Source of the DNA: Streptomyces sp. NBC_01428
GTDB taxonomy: Bacteria > Actinomycetota > Actinomycetes > Streptomycetales > Streptomycetaceae
NCBI RefSeq assembly: GCF_036231965.1
Contig: NZ_CP109499.1
Location: forward strand, 372,001-436,000
Direction of reading: 5' to 3'
Length of the DNA: 64,000 bases
A program made the position numbers and the translations under genes. Shown here piece after piece: positions 1 through 8,210 of the stretch. A model generated the notes under the pieces. It worked only from the letters and a program-made list of their open reading frames with translations, was not told the DNA's origin and searched no databases. Positions within the stretch are counted from its first letter, which is position 1; every line of letters begins with the position of its first letter.

Positions 1-578
1 GCCAGCGCCAGTGTCGTCGACACCACCCGGGGCCGGAACCCCTCGACGAAGTCGGGTCTGGCCAGCAGGTCGACGGCTCGGAAGCCGGGGGCGTTGGGGA
101 AGGGCGGGTCCAGGTTCACCTCCACGAGCCGTGTCGCGGACGTGGGCGCCAACGGGGTGTCGGCACCGTCGTGCCGTACCCAGGCGGTCTCGCCGTCGGT
201 GTGGAAGATCTCGCCGCTGAACGGATCGGCCACGGCGGCCGCCCCGTCGCGCAGCGCCACGTTGACCGCCACCAGCGTGGTGCCGACGGCGTAGTTCAGC
301 GTGCCGCACAAGGGATCCACCAGCCACGTGCGAGCGGTCTGCGAGGCGCCGTACCGGCCGCCCTCTTCGCCGAGGACGGCATCATCGGGCCTCGCGGCGC
401 GAATGACGCCGAGAATGCTCTTCTCGGCCTCGATGTCGGCGGCCGTCGCGAAATCTCCGCCACCCTTGTCCACGCGGAACAACTGTCGGCCGTACAGGGC
501 GCGCACCACGTCGGCACCGGCGTGCGCCGCGGCTATGGCGACACCGGCATCATCAGTGCTCGCGGGTGAGTTCGTCAC
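1..578 (-). CDS. Inositol monophosphatase family protein (3' end outside window)
   Basis: This is the N-terminal about 192 residues of a FIG/IMPase-superfamily Mg2+-dependent sugar- or nucleotide-phosphate phosphatase; the gene runs off the left edge. The GTG start at 578 begins MTNSPASTDD. The metal-binding Glu pair is at 71-72 (LGEEGG) and the family signature follows as WLVDPLCGTLNYA at about 85-97. The usual motif is DPxDGT, and here the second Asp is Cys (residue 91). DF-TAADIEAE at about 42-52 matches the N-terminal family block. The substrate cannot be told. The family call is fairly sure; activity is uncertain because of the changed metal ligand. Confidence 0.75.
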   Translation of the reverse strand, partial: MTNSPASTDDAGVAIAAAHAGADVVRALYGRQLFRVDKGGGDFATAADIEAEKSILGVIRAARPDDAVLGEEGGRYGASQTARTWLVDPLCGTLNYAVGTTLVAVNVALRDGAAAVADPFSGEIFHTDGETAWVRHDGADTPLAPTSATRLVEVNLDPPFPNAPGFRAVDLLARPDFVEGFRPRVVSTTLAL

Positions 579-628
579 GACGCCGAGGGTATCGGGCGGG
601 TGATGTGGCGGGAGCCGCCGTCGCCGCG

Positions 629-838
629 CTAGGCGGGACGGACCTCCACCGCGCGGACACCCGCGTCCACCTGCTCGATCGCGTAGATGACGGTCTGGCC
701 CTGTGTCAGATGGTCGACGAACTTGAGGGACTGCGCCTGGAACGGGACATCCTCGTCACCGCCGTAGGGAGCGATGAGGCCGGAGCCCCTGACAGCGTCG
801 AACGAGAGCACCCTGCCGGCCCGCAAATGGGTTCGCAC
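629..838 (-). CDS. Cold-shock-domain-like small protein
   Basis: This 69-residue protein has the length and layout of the CspA family of single-strand nucleic acid binding proteins. GRVLSFDAVRGSGLIAPYGG aligns with the first strands and the RNP1 region, and DEDVPFQAQSL with the RNP2 region. Both RNP motifs are degenerate (RGSGLI in place of KGFGFI, VPFQ in place of VFVH). The chosen start is GTG at 836-838 next to a GAGG stretch; longer upstream starts are possible. It lies back to back with the XRE-family regulator at 1104. It probably belongs to the divergent cold-shock-like proteins common in streptomycetes, and nucleic acid binding is not assured. Confidence 0.65.
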   Translation of the reverse strand: MRTHLRAGRVLSFDAVRGSGLIAPYGGDEDVPFQAQSLKFVDHLTQGQTVIYAIEQVDAGVRAVEVRPA

Positions 839-1103
839 ACCCTCACCTCTTCGTCCGTGCTCTGTCGTCTTGTCGCTTTGTCTTTTCCCGCGCAGGACTG
901 TAGAGCACACCTCGCCTCCCGAACAGCACGCCAGGCAGTTGAGGGGCCGCGGTTCGCTCATGGCGATCATCGCGCGACAACGCCGACCGGTCCGACCGAT
1001 CACTGGGGCGCATCGCCGGTCAAGGACCGCGCCACGGCGGGTGGAAGGACACGCACAGCCGCTGCATGACAGGTCGTGGCTATGCCGCGTCTGATGGCCA
1101 ACC

Positions 1104-1994
1104 ATGGAGAGCATGGACCAAACGTTCGATCGCTCGTCCCTGGGCGCCTTCCTGCGCACCCGCCGCTCGGCGCTGCAGCCGGAGGACGTCGGGCTGCGGC
1201 GTGGCCGGCGCCGTCGCGCCCCGGGGTTGCGTCGTGAGGAGGTGGCGGAGCTGTGCACCATGTCCGCCGACTACTTCGCCCGGCTGGAACGCGGGGACGG
1301 GCCCCAGCCGTCGGAACAGATGGTCGCCGCCATCGCCCGCGGCCTGCGTCTGACTCCGGACGAACGCGATCACCTGTTCCTGCTCGCCGGCCACCGCGCG
1401 GCACGCCGTGATCTGCGGCTCGGCCATGTGAGTCCCGGGATGATGCGGGTCATGGACGGTCTGGCGGGTGCCACCGCCCAGGTCATGGGCCCGCTGGGCG
1501 AGACACTTCTGCAGACGCCGTCCGCCGTGGCCCTGCTGGGCGACCAGACCCAGTACACCGGCGACGCCCGCAGCGCGACGTACCGCTGGTTCGCCGATCC
1601 GACGGCGCGTGAGCGGTACGACCCGCAGGAGCACGACGACACCAGCCGGGTCAACGTGGCGCTGCTGCGCGGGGCCGTCACCCGTGACGGCCCCGGTTCC
1701 CCCGCCGCGGACCTGGCGGATGTCCTGCTGCGGACCAGCGACGAGTTCGCCCGCCTGTGGGAACGCCACGAGGTCGGACTGCGGTGGAGCGAGACCAAAC
1801 GACTCGTCCATCCCCAGGTCGGACCGCTGGAGCTCTACTGCCAACTCCTGCTGGAGCCCGACCAGGGACAGTCCCTGCTCGTCTTCACCGCCACCCCGGG
1901 CACGGAGAGCCACGACAAGCTCGCGCTGCTCACCGTGCTGGGGACGGACCGGTTCGCCGCGGACCCAGGAGCACGCCCGGACCCTCCCCTCTGA
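1104..1994 (+). CDS. XRE-family regulator with MmyB-like ligand-binding domain
   Basis: This 296-residue cytosolic DNA-binding regulator has an N-terminal helix-turn-helix at about residues 12-85, with the family's characteristic RAPGLRREEVAEL and SADYFARLERG segments. The remaining about 190 residues match the MmyB-like PAS-fold domain (YTGDARSATYRWFADPTARERY, LRTSDEFARLWERHEV). An ATG three codons in (1113) is an equally possible start. Such regulators usually control an adjacent gene; the nearest divergent gene is the small cold-shock-like protein. The likely ligand is a fatty acid or other small molecule by family analogy only. Confidence 0.85.
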   Translation: MESMDQTFDRSSLGAFLRTRRSALQPEDVGLRRGRRRRAPGLRREEVAELCTMSADYFARLERGDGPQPSEQMVAAIARGLRLTPDERDHLFLLAGHRAARRDLRLGHVSPGMMRVMDGLAGATAQVMGPLGETLLQTPSAVALLGDQTQYTGDARSATYRWFADPTARERYDPQEHDDTSRVNVALLRGAVTRDGPGSPAADLADVLLRTSDEFARLWERHEVGLRWSETKRLVHPQVGPLELYCQLLLEPDQGQSLLVFTATPGTESHDKLALLTVLGTDRFAADPGARPDPPL

Positions 1995-2031
1995 GACGCA
2001 CCGAGGCGGAGGCCCCTTCGTGCGGATGCGG

Positions 2032-3252
2032 TCAGAACCAGTGGAGGCAGTGCGGAGGGCGGTCGGCGCGGAAGAGCGCGTCTGCCAGGGCGGCCGCGCC
2101 CGGGCGGTGGGTCCGGATGTGTCCGGCACGCACGAGGGTGCTCGGAGCGGTGCCGCCGAGGTAGATCGAACCGAGGTCACTGACATCCAGGGACAGGTCC
2201 GGCTCGCGGTCCGTCGGCACGCAGTCCGCCTTGCCGTCCCGGACGGTGAGCAGGTACCGCTCCCGCTCACCGAGGAACGGGTCGTCGACGTCGAGGACGA
2301 GTTCCCCGTCCGTGAACCAGCCGCGTGTGGTCAGCGCCCGCGGGACGTCGAGGATCCGTACCCAGAGCCAGTCGGTCTCGTGGCTCACCTCGCCCGCGCG
2401 GAAGTCCTCGAACTGCCAGCGCAACGGGTGCTCCGGCGGGAAGTGCTTGAACACGATCTGAGCCACCAGGTCGTGGCCGAGGAGGAACGTGGCCAGAGCG
2501 GCGAACGCGGCGTCGTCGGTGGCGATGGTCTCGTCCACCGTCAACGTGTCGCCGTCACCGAGCGAGTAGCTCGCGTACCCGTCCGGGACGCCGTCGCCGT
2601 CACGGTGGACGGCGATGTACCGCGGCGCCGGAGAGATCGGCGGCTGCCCCGCTCCCGAGGCCCACCAGCGGTGCGGCCGGGACAGCGCACCCGGCTGTGC
2701 GCGCCGGTAGCGGTCGTAGATCTCCTCCAGGATCGGGCCGCACTCGGCGCGCCGCATGACCTCGATGGAGCCCGGCGCCTCGGCCTCGGCCGTCCCGCGC
2801 CCCCGGGGTGCGGCGAGAGCGCCCTTGTGGCGCGTCACCGACAGCCGGCGGGTGTAGGTGGACGGCCCGTAGCCGAACCTGCGGTAGATCCCGGCCTCGG
2901 AGGCCAGGAGCACGGAGAGGAACTCCCCTCGTGCCCGCAGCTCCGTGAGCTGGCGCCGCATCATCGCGCTGAGCAGGCCCTGGCGTCGGTGCGAGGGCAC
3001 CACACCCACGGCGGTCACCCCGGCGGCCGGAGCCAGGACCTCGCCGGGCAGGGTGAGTTCGAAGGAGTACGCGGCCGCGGTGCCGACGGGCCGGCTGTCC
3101 TCCGTCGTCGCGAGCAGTCCGCGGTCCATTTCCAGCGCCGCCCACCAGACTCCGCCGCCGTCGGTGGGGGTCCCCGGGAAACGTCCGAACGCGGCATGGA
3201 GAGTGTCGACGAAGACGTCGAGGTCCTGGTCGGTCGTGGGACGGATCTCCAT
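2032..3252 (-). CDS. Eis-like GNAT N-acetyltransferase
   Basis: This 406-residue protein has the size of the Eis family (about 400 residues), acetyl-CoA-dependent enzymes that multi-acetylate aminoglycosides or other amines. Seen: the acetyl-CoA loop VGVVPSHRRQGLLSAMM at about 85-101, the conserved Tyr segment ASEAGIYRRFGYG, a second GNAT-like fold around HRWWASG to FKHFPPEHP, and a C-terminal SCP2-like part. The chain ends in Phe (HWF), and in Eis the C-terminal carboxylate takes part in catalysis. The gene converges with the XRE regulator and stands alone. An intrinsic aminoglycoside-modifying role is possible but unproven. Confidence 0.88.
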   Translation of the reverse strand: MEIRPTTDQDLDVFVDTLHAAFGRFPGTPTDGGGVWWAALEMDRGLLATTEDSRPVGTAAAYSFELTLPGEVLAPAAGVTAVGVVPSHRRQGLLSAMMRRQLTELRARGEFLSVLLASEAGIYRRFGYGPSTYTRRLSVTRHKGALAAPRGRGTAEAEAPGSIEVMRRAECGPILEEIYDRYRRAQPGALSRPHRWWASGAGQPPISPAPRYIAVHRDGDGVPDGYASYSLGDGDTLTVDETIATDDAAFAALATFLLGHDLVAQIVFKHFPPEHPLRWQFEDFRAGEVSHETDWLWVRILDVPRALTTRGWFTDGELVLDVDDPFLGERERYLLTVRDGKADCVPTDREPDLSLDVSDLGSIYLGGTAPSTLVRAGHIRTHRPGAAALADALFRADRPPHCLHWF

Positions 3253-3443
3253 GACTACAGCTGCCTCCCCGGCATGCGGACACCACCGGTCGTCGTGTCC
3301 CGCAACAGTGGAGCGACGGGCATCGCTCGGGACAATCGTATGGCGGTCACCCTCGGGGCCGTTCACCGCCGTCCTGTCCCCGGGGGCGGCTCCCGCCGTG
3401 GTGGGCCGCCCCCCGGGACATGGGTCTCGACTTCGAGGAACCG

Positions 3444-3806
3444 TCAGCGGCGGGCCAGCGCCAGGACGCTCAGACCGAACATCAGCACACCCAGCGGGAG
3501 ATGGACCGACGGAACGTGTGCGATACCGAGGACGACCTGGATCGAGGCGAGGGCGAGGAAGCCCGATGCCTGCCCTATGTGCCGGGGCGAGCCGCCGCCC
3601 GGCTTCCATGCCAGCACCGCCGCCAGCACGTACAGCATCGACGCCCCGTACATCACGCGGGCTCCGACACTGTGCAGCGTCTCTCCGTACGACGCGGTCA
3701 GCAGGATTCCCGCGGAGACGGCCTGGAGGAAGATGGTCAGGGTCTGCAGAGTGATCGCGATCCGAAGAAACGAGAAGTGGTGCTGTGTCGTCGCCTGGGT
3801 GGCCAT
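3444..3806 (-). CDS. Four-helix small membrane protein
   Basis: This 120-residue protein has four likely membrane helices (about residues 13-36, 46-66, 80-98 and 100-117). His residues cluster at the N-terminus (TTQHHFSF) and elsewhere (GETLHSVGA, IAHVPSVHL). The ATG at 3806 is preceded by AAAGGGGA. It diverges from the ECF41 sigma factor with only 101 bases between starts, so it is a candidate target of that sigma factor (inference). I do not recognise the family with certainty; a haem-binding or DoxX-like redox membrane protein is possible. Confidence 0.7.
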   Translation of the reverse strand: MATQATTQHHFSFLRIAITLQTLTIFLQAVSAGILLTASYGETLHSVGARVMYGASMLYVLAAVLAWKPGGGSPRHIGQASGFLALASIQVVLGIAHVPSVHLPLGVLMFGLSVLALARR

Positions 3807-3907
3807 GCCACGGTCCCCTTTCCGCCCCGGGGGCGGTCGATCGATAAGGTCTCACCATCCCGACGACGCGGGACCGCGAAAGGTAAGGCCGGGGGGCGGG
3901 TCAGAGG

Positions 3908-4813
3908 ATGGGGACGGCTGGGGCGGGCACCGCTGAGACAGCGGGTGAGCGACGCCAACTGATGAACATCGCCTACCGGTTGCTCGGCTCGGTCGCCGAG
4001 TCGGAGGACGCGGTGCAGGAGGCCTACGCGCGCTGGTACGCACTGCCGCGCAGCCGGCAGGAGGAGATCGCGTCGCCCGGCGCCTGGCTGACGACGGTGA
4101 CCGGCCGCGTCTGCCTGGACGTGCTCGGCTCGGCACGGGCGCGGCGAGAGCGCTACGTCGGCGCGTGGTTGCCCGATCCGTTGCCCGACCGTGCCGAGTG
4201 GGACCAGGCGCCCGGACTCGACCCCGCGGACCGGATCGTCCTGGACGAGTCCGTGACCATGGCCTTCCTCGTCGTCCTGGAATCGATGACACCGGCGGAG
4301 CGGGTCGCGTTCGTCCTGCACGACGTCTTCCGGTACCCGTTCGCCGAGATCGGCGGGATCCTCGACCGGACCCCCGCGGCGTGCAAGCAGCTCGCGGCCT
4401 CGGCCCGCCGACGGGCACGGGACGCCCGTGCCTCGGTCGCGGCGGCCGTGCAGGCGGACGCGGTGCGCCGGGTCAAAGAGGCGTGGGAGACGAAGGACGT
4501 CGCGGCCCTCGTCGAACTGCTCGACCCGTCGGCGGTCATGACCGCGGACGGCGGCGGGCTGGTCGGCACGGTCCTGCGTCCGATCGAAGGCGGCGCGCGC
4601 ATCGCCCAGTACATGGTCGCCATCGCCGACAAGGCACCGGCGCTCGAACTGCTGGAGCGGTCGGTCAACGGGCGGCCGGGTCTCGTGGCCCGGAGCGGGG
4701 GCACCGTGATGACCGTGGCCTCGTTCGACGTGACCGAGGGGCGTGTGACCCGGATCTGGGCGGTGCGCAACCCCGAGAAGCTGGGACCGTGGCTCGTGGA
4801 CAACAGACCCTGA
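3908..4813 (+). CDS. ECF41-type RNA polymerase sigma factor with SnoaL-like tail
   Basis: This 301-residue extracytoplasmic-function sigma factor has region 2 at about 15-80 (AYRLLGSVAESEDAVQEAYARW) and region 4 at about 120-175 (LTPAERVAFVLHDVFRYPFAEIG-like). An NTF2/SnoaL-like C-terminal domain follows. All three ECF41 hallmarks are seen: WLPDP at 87-91 in the linker, DGGG at 214-217, and NPEKL at 288-292 near the end. In this group the C-terminal domain replaces a separate anti-sigma factor. ECF41 genes usually sit beside a carboxymuconolactone decarboxylase, oxidoreductase or epimerase gene; here the neighbour is a four-helix membrane protein instead. Confidence 0.93.
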   Translation: MGTAGAGTAETAGERRQLMNIAYRLLGSVAESEDAVQEAYARWYALPRSRQEEIASPGAWLTTVTGRVCLDVLGSARARRERYVGAWLPDPLPDRAEWDQAPGLDPADRIVLDESVTMAFLVVLESMTPAERVAFVLHDVFRYPFAEIGGILDRTPAACKQLAASARRRARDARASVAAAVQADAVRRVKEAWETKDVAALVELLDPSAVMTADGGGLVGTVLRPIEGGARIAQYMVAIADKAPALELLERSVNGRPGLVARSGGTVMTVASFDVTEGRVTRIWAVRNPEKLGPWLVDNRP

Positions 4814-4868
4814 GGCACCAGGACTTCACCTGCGGATCTCCCCACGGACGTGCGATAGGTTGCCCGCC

Positions 4869-5417
4869 ATGACTGGACTCGGACCCGTGCCCTGGCCGCC
4901 CGCCCCCATGAAGACCGAGCGGTTGGTGCTCCGCGAAGGCGAGGCCCGGGACCGCCCGACGTTCATCGAGCTGTTCGCGTCGCCGGAGGTGGGCACGTAC
5001 GTCGGTGGCGCTCGACCGTGTGATCAGCTCGAACGCGAGGTGCCGGAGGTCCCCGGCCGGCGTCCTGGCTTCTTCGTGGTCGAGCTCGACGGATCGATGA
5101 TCGGCATGATCACTCTCGATCGGCGCGACGCGGAGCCTCCGGGGGATGTCCGTTCTCATGCCGGGGCGACCGAACTCGGTTATCTGTTCCTGCCGCAGGC
5201 GTGGGGACAGGGGTACGGCGCGGAGGCGTGCGCAGCGGTACTCGACTGGTTCACCGAGACGCTTCCCGGCGAGCCGGTGGTGCTCACCACCCAGACCGCC
5301 AACGTCGGTTCCCTGCGTCTCGCGGCGAAGCTGGGATTCACGGAGGTGCGGCGGTTCGAGGAGTACGGCGCCGAGCAGTGGTTCGGCGTGCGGTCCCCGA
5401 TCCCGCGATCCGGCTGA
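4869..5417 (+). CDS. GNAT acetyltransferase, RimJ/RimL-like
   Basis: This 182-residue protein is an acetyl-CoA-dependent N-acetyltransferase of the RimJ/RimL subgroup. It opens with the typical strand MKTERLVLREGEARDRPTF. The acetyl-CoA loop is AWGQGYGAEA at about 115-124, and TANVGSLRLAAKLGFTEV is the C-terminal Asn-Ser-Leu-Lys-Leu-Gly block of this subgroup. The ATG at 4869 is used; a TTG three codons upstream is less likely. It follows the sigma gene on the same strand by 55 bases and may be cotranscribed. The substrate is unknown. Confidence 0.88.
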   Translation: MTGLGPVPWPPAPMKTERLVLREGEARDRPTFIELFASPEVGTYVGGARPCDQLEREVPEVPGRRPGFFVVELDGSMIGMITLDRRDAEPPGDVRSHAGATELGYLFLPQAWGQGYGAEACAAVLDWFTETLPGEPVVLTTQTANVGSLRLAAKLGFTEVRRFEEYGAEQWFGVRSPIPRSG

Positions 5418-5533
5418 GGGGCACGGCTGTTGCTCTCCCCGGCGGCGCCCGAGCCGGTTCCCGTGTCCGCTCGGGCGAGCCAGACACGACGGGCCGACAG
5501 GGACTCCGACCGGCTGATCAGACGGAACAGCGA

Positions 5534-5565
5534 GAAGGCCCGCCGATGACAACCGGCGGGCCTTC
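5534..5565 (-). terminator. Strong hairpin terminator after DUF805 gene
   Basis: There is a perfect 12-base stem (arms 5534-5545 and 5554-5565) around an 8-base loop, 26 bases after the DUF805 stop on the minus strand. The U tract is weak, as is usual for streptomycete terminators. It may also stop transcription coming from the GNAT gene on the other strand. Confidence 0.8.
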
Positions 5566-5591
5566 TGCGCGACTTCGGGTACTGCGGCGAC

Positions 5592-5945
5592 TCAGACGGC
5601 CGGCGCGTACTTCGGGTTGGGGCCGTACTCGTTCGGCTGCTGCTTGCCCTCGCTGGCGAGGAACACGATCAGGATGATCGCGCCGACGAGAGGAATGAGG
5701 CCGATCAAGATCCACCAGCCCGAACGGTCCGTGTCGTGCAGGCGGCGGACTGCCACGCCGAGCCCGGGAAGCAGGACCGCAAGCGAGTAGACGGCGCTCA
5801 GGATGCTCGTTCCGATGATCCTGCCCACGACCGCCAGAACGATCGCGATGATCAGGTTGAACAGGAAGAACATCCAGTATTCCTGTCGCCGAGCGCGACC
5901 GCTGAACACGGCGTACTTCTTCAGTACGTCTACGTACCAGTTCAT
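5592..5945 (-). CDS. DUF805 membrane protein
   Basis: This 117-residue protein fits DUF805 in length and sequence. It opens with FSGRARRQEYW after a short amphipathic start, then has about three membrane helices (about 27-47, 52-68 and 77-97) and the diagnostic LHDTDRSGWW between the second and third. The ATG at 5945 follows GGGGGACGAG. A defined hairpin terminator lies just downstream, so it is probably a single-gene transcript. The family is widespread in bacterial inner membranes and has no settled function. Confidence 0.92.
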   Translation of the reverse strand: MNWYVDVLKKYAVFSGRARRQEYWMFFLFNLIIAIVLAVVGRIIGTSILSAVYSLAVLLPGLGVAVRRLHDTDRSGWWILIGLIPLVGAIILIVFLASEGKQQPNEYGPNPKYAPAV

Positions 5946-6306
5946 TTCTCGTCCCCCAGGGAATCAAGGTAGGTGCTGAAGTACATCGAATCAGCCACGC
6001 TGACCGGAAGCCATGATCTTGGCGTGCGCGGTTCAAGCCGTTACCTTGCTGCGGCCGTTCAGTGATCGATCGCGCGGTCCCGCACTGCTCGGCGAGGTCG
6101 GCAAGGGGGATGGACCGCCCCCTCCATCCGACGGGGGTTCGCGGCGCGGAGAGTCCGGCCGCACGGTCAAATCGTCGCGGAACGAACACGATCCGGTGTC
6201 CGCCCTTGCCACGGACCGGATCTTTGCCAGGGTGTTCGCGGCATCACTTGATGAACAGTGGGCATCAGACCGTCTGCACGTCACCTCTGCCTGAAGGAAC
6301 CCGCTC
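5946..6306. other. Intergenic region with one short hairpin
   Basis: This 361-base gap separates divergent genes (DUF805 and a Cys-rich hypothetical) and should hold both promoters. No coding frame with a good start was seen. A 7-base inverted repeat (GGATGGA/TCCATCC, 6108-6129) is the only clear structure. GAAGGA just before 6307 is the ribosome binding site of the rightward gene. Confidence 0.6.
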
Positions 6307-6699
6307 GTGCCCGAATACCCCACCACGACGTGGATCTACTCCGTTGCCGTCTGCGGGGGCGCGGTCGAGCACGATCGGTGCACCCGTTGGCACATCGTCA
6401 GCGAGCACGTCGACGGGCGCGACGACGCCTTGCGCTCCGCGGTCACGCACGCACACGCCCGGGTCACCCGGCACGCGCAGGGGTATCCGCAGGCGGCCTG
6501 CCTCGCGTTCGAGCACCAGGAGGGCGGCGGCCCCTGCGCCGTATGCGTCAACGGGCGCGGGCCCTGCGCGGAGACACCCGGTGGACCCCTGTTCCTGTGC
6601 GCCGACTGCACCACGGTTCTGGACCGGGCGCTGGGCCGGGACATGGCCCAACTCGGCCTCGCCTCGCCCCTGACCGACAGCGCCGTCGTCTTCGCGTGA
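6307..6699 (+). CDS. Cysteine-rich hypothetical protein
   Basis: This 130-residue soluble protein starts at GTG with GAAGGA nine bases upstream. It is not recognised. It has seven cysteines, mostly in closely spaced pairs: Cys16 and Cys25 early on, then CAVC, a GPC ten residues later, and LCADC near residue 100. The pattern suggests a zinc-binding or treble-clef-like fold. An early His/Asp-rich stretch (EHDRCTRWHIVSEH) adds possible ligands. A 7-base hairpin at 6730-6746 may terminate the transcript. Confidence 0.6.
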   Translation: MPEYPTTTWIYSVAVCGGAVEHDRCTRWHIVSEHVDGRDDALRSAVTHAHARVTRHAQGYPQAACLAFEHQEGGGPCAVCVNGRGPCAETPGGPLFLCADCTTVLDRALGRDMAQLGLASPLTDSAVVFA

Positions 6700-6729
6700 C
6701 GGCACCCAGGCCGTGCCCCGTTCCAGGGT

Positions 6730-6746
6730 GCGGCCCCGCGGGCCGC
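6730..6746 (+). terminator. Short GC hairpin after Cys-rich gene
   Basis: GCGGCCC and GGGCCGC form a 7-base stem with a 3-base loop, 31 bases after the stop at 6699. There is no U tract. It is a plausible but weak terminator. Confidence 0.4.
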
Positions 6747-6804
6747 GGTCGAAGCCGGACGACGTCGATTCGATAGGCTGCGCTGATGGACTAGGAGGTT
6801 CCGA

Positions 6805-7125
6805 ATGTCGGCCAACTGGCTGTTGCTCATTCCCGTCGCCGCTCTCGTGGCGATCGCGCTCGGTTCCTTCGCTGTGCTGAGGCTCCAGAGGGCCACCCTC
6901 CGGCACGCCGACCCCCGCTCGGCGACGTCACCGGCCGGCGTGAACGGAGCGGGCTTCCGGCAGTCACCGCAGGAATCCCGTGAGGACTTCGTACGAAGGC
7001 ACCGACAGCGCCCCGGCGTGGTCGCCGACGGCGAGACACTCGTCGACCTCTACGACCGCATCCGTGCCCTCGAAGAACGCGTCAGGGCAGCCGAGGAGCG
7101 CGCGGCGGCACCGGAGCGGGACTAG
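6805..7125 (+). CDS. Single-pass membrane protein with C-terminal coiled coil
   Basis: This 106-residue hypothetical protein has an excellent AGGAGG ribosome binding site eight bases before the ATG. Residues about 5-25 form one membrane helix (LLLIPVAALVAIALGSFAVL). A polar linker follows, then a heptad-like tail (LYDRIRALEERVRAAEERAA, about 80-100) likely to form a coiled coil in the cytoplasm. The layout suggests a membrane-tethered oligomerisation or scaffold protein. No family was recognised. Confidence 0.65.
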   Translation: MSANWLLLIPVAALVAIALGSFAVLRLQRATLRHADPRSATSPAGVNGAGFRQSPQESREDFVRRHRQRPGVVADGETLVDLYDRIRALEERVRAAEERAAAPERD

Positions 7126-7254
7126 GGCCGACACCCCGGACCCGTTCGCGAGATCGTCGTGCTCGCGCACGAGCCCCGATTGATCAACCCCGGCGACGCC
7201 GATCCGCGCTCCGTGAGGCAGGGAGCGGCGGATGCTGAGATGCGTACGACCTCG

Positions 7255-8070
7255 TCATGCGAGCCAGTTGTACGGCAACTTGAGGACGGCCACGGCGTTC
7301 ACGGCGACCGCGGCTGCGTGGGGAGGAACGCCTCCCTCAGCGAGGCCGCGGGTCAGGTGCAGATGCAGCGATTGCAGAGTCGCGATCGAGTTGAACGCCC
7401 ACGGTGGCACCGCGCCGGCTCCTCCGTCCGCGAACGCCCGGGACACCACGCTCAACCAACCCGTGGCCTGCTCCGCTGTCAGACCGGGCGCCATCAGAAT
7501 GCGGCAGACCGCGCGCGCCAACCGGGCGTCCTCGAACTGGACATAGCGGTAGTCGGTGGGTGCCGTCATGCGGCGGGCGCACAGCTCCAGTGCTTCCACG
7601 CGACGAGCGGGCAGGGCCTGTGCGAATGCCGCGGCGGCGTCGGCGCCATGGGCGACCGCGTGCAGCCAGCCCAGTGAATCGTCCCACCCTCGGGTGTCGC
7701 GCTCGGCGGGATACCAGGTCGCGAAGGCGGCCCACCAACGCTCCGCGGAGGCCGTCCCGAGGATGCCGGGCTCAGTCACCGCACGCGCGAGCACGCATCT
7801 GAGGACGAGGGGAGCAAACGTCCGCGCCTGGATCTCAGGATGCGTGAGCCGCTCGACGGCCGTGTCGCCGAGGTCCTCCAAGACCTCGTCGAGACGACCC
7901 TCGCCCATCCACCGTGCGGTGGCCGTGTACGCGTGATGGTCGCGAACCTCCGGGTCGGGCGACACGAGCATGGTGGACAACTCGTCGCTCACGCGCTGAG
8001 CCGAAACACCTTCGGGATAGGGAAAGTTGTCGGCGGCGATCGACGACCAGGACTGACACTCGGCAGGCAT
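7255..8070 (-). CDS. DUF2785 family protein
   Basis: This 271-residue soluble, helix-rich protein has the features of DUF2785. These are an N-terminal block with VSDELSTMLVSPDPEVRDHHAYTATARW, the segment ERWWAAFATWYPAERDTRGWDDSLGWLHAVAHGAD, and FARAL-like repeats leading to a C-terminal ALKLPY-type end. The family is annotated as HEAT-repeat-like with unknown function. The ATG at 8070 is used. It lies downstream of the methyltransferase/membrane pair on the same strand with a 140-base gap. Confidence 0.75.
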   Translation of the reverse strand: MPAECQSWSSIAADNFPYPEGVSAQRVSDELSTMLVSPDPEVRDHHAYTATARWMGEGRLDEVLEDLGDTAVERLTHPEIQARTFAPLVLRCVLARAVTEPGILGTASAERWWAAFATWYPAERDTRGWDDSLGWLHAVAHGADAAAAFAQALPARRVEALELCARRMTAPTDYRYVQFEDARLARAVCRILMAPGLTAEQATGWLSVVSRAFADGGAGAVPPWAFNSIATLQSLHLHLTRGLAEGGVPPHAAAVAVNAVAVLKLPYNWLA

Positions 8071-8210
8071 CGCGACACCCTAGCCAGGACCTCTGCTTCG
8101 AGGAAGAGTGCGGCATCGCAGTGGGTGATCCGCGCAACGCTCGGCGGACAGGAGAAGTGGGCGGGAGCCGTCGGCCTTCAGCGGTGACCCTGGCCGGAAG
8201 CCCCGCAGGC

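Noticed and set aside
6108..6129. GGATGGA/TCCATCC repeat as a terminator or operator
   Set aside because: It is short, lies in a divergent promoter region far from any stop, and no regulator adjoins it.
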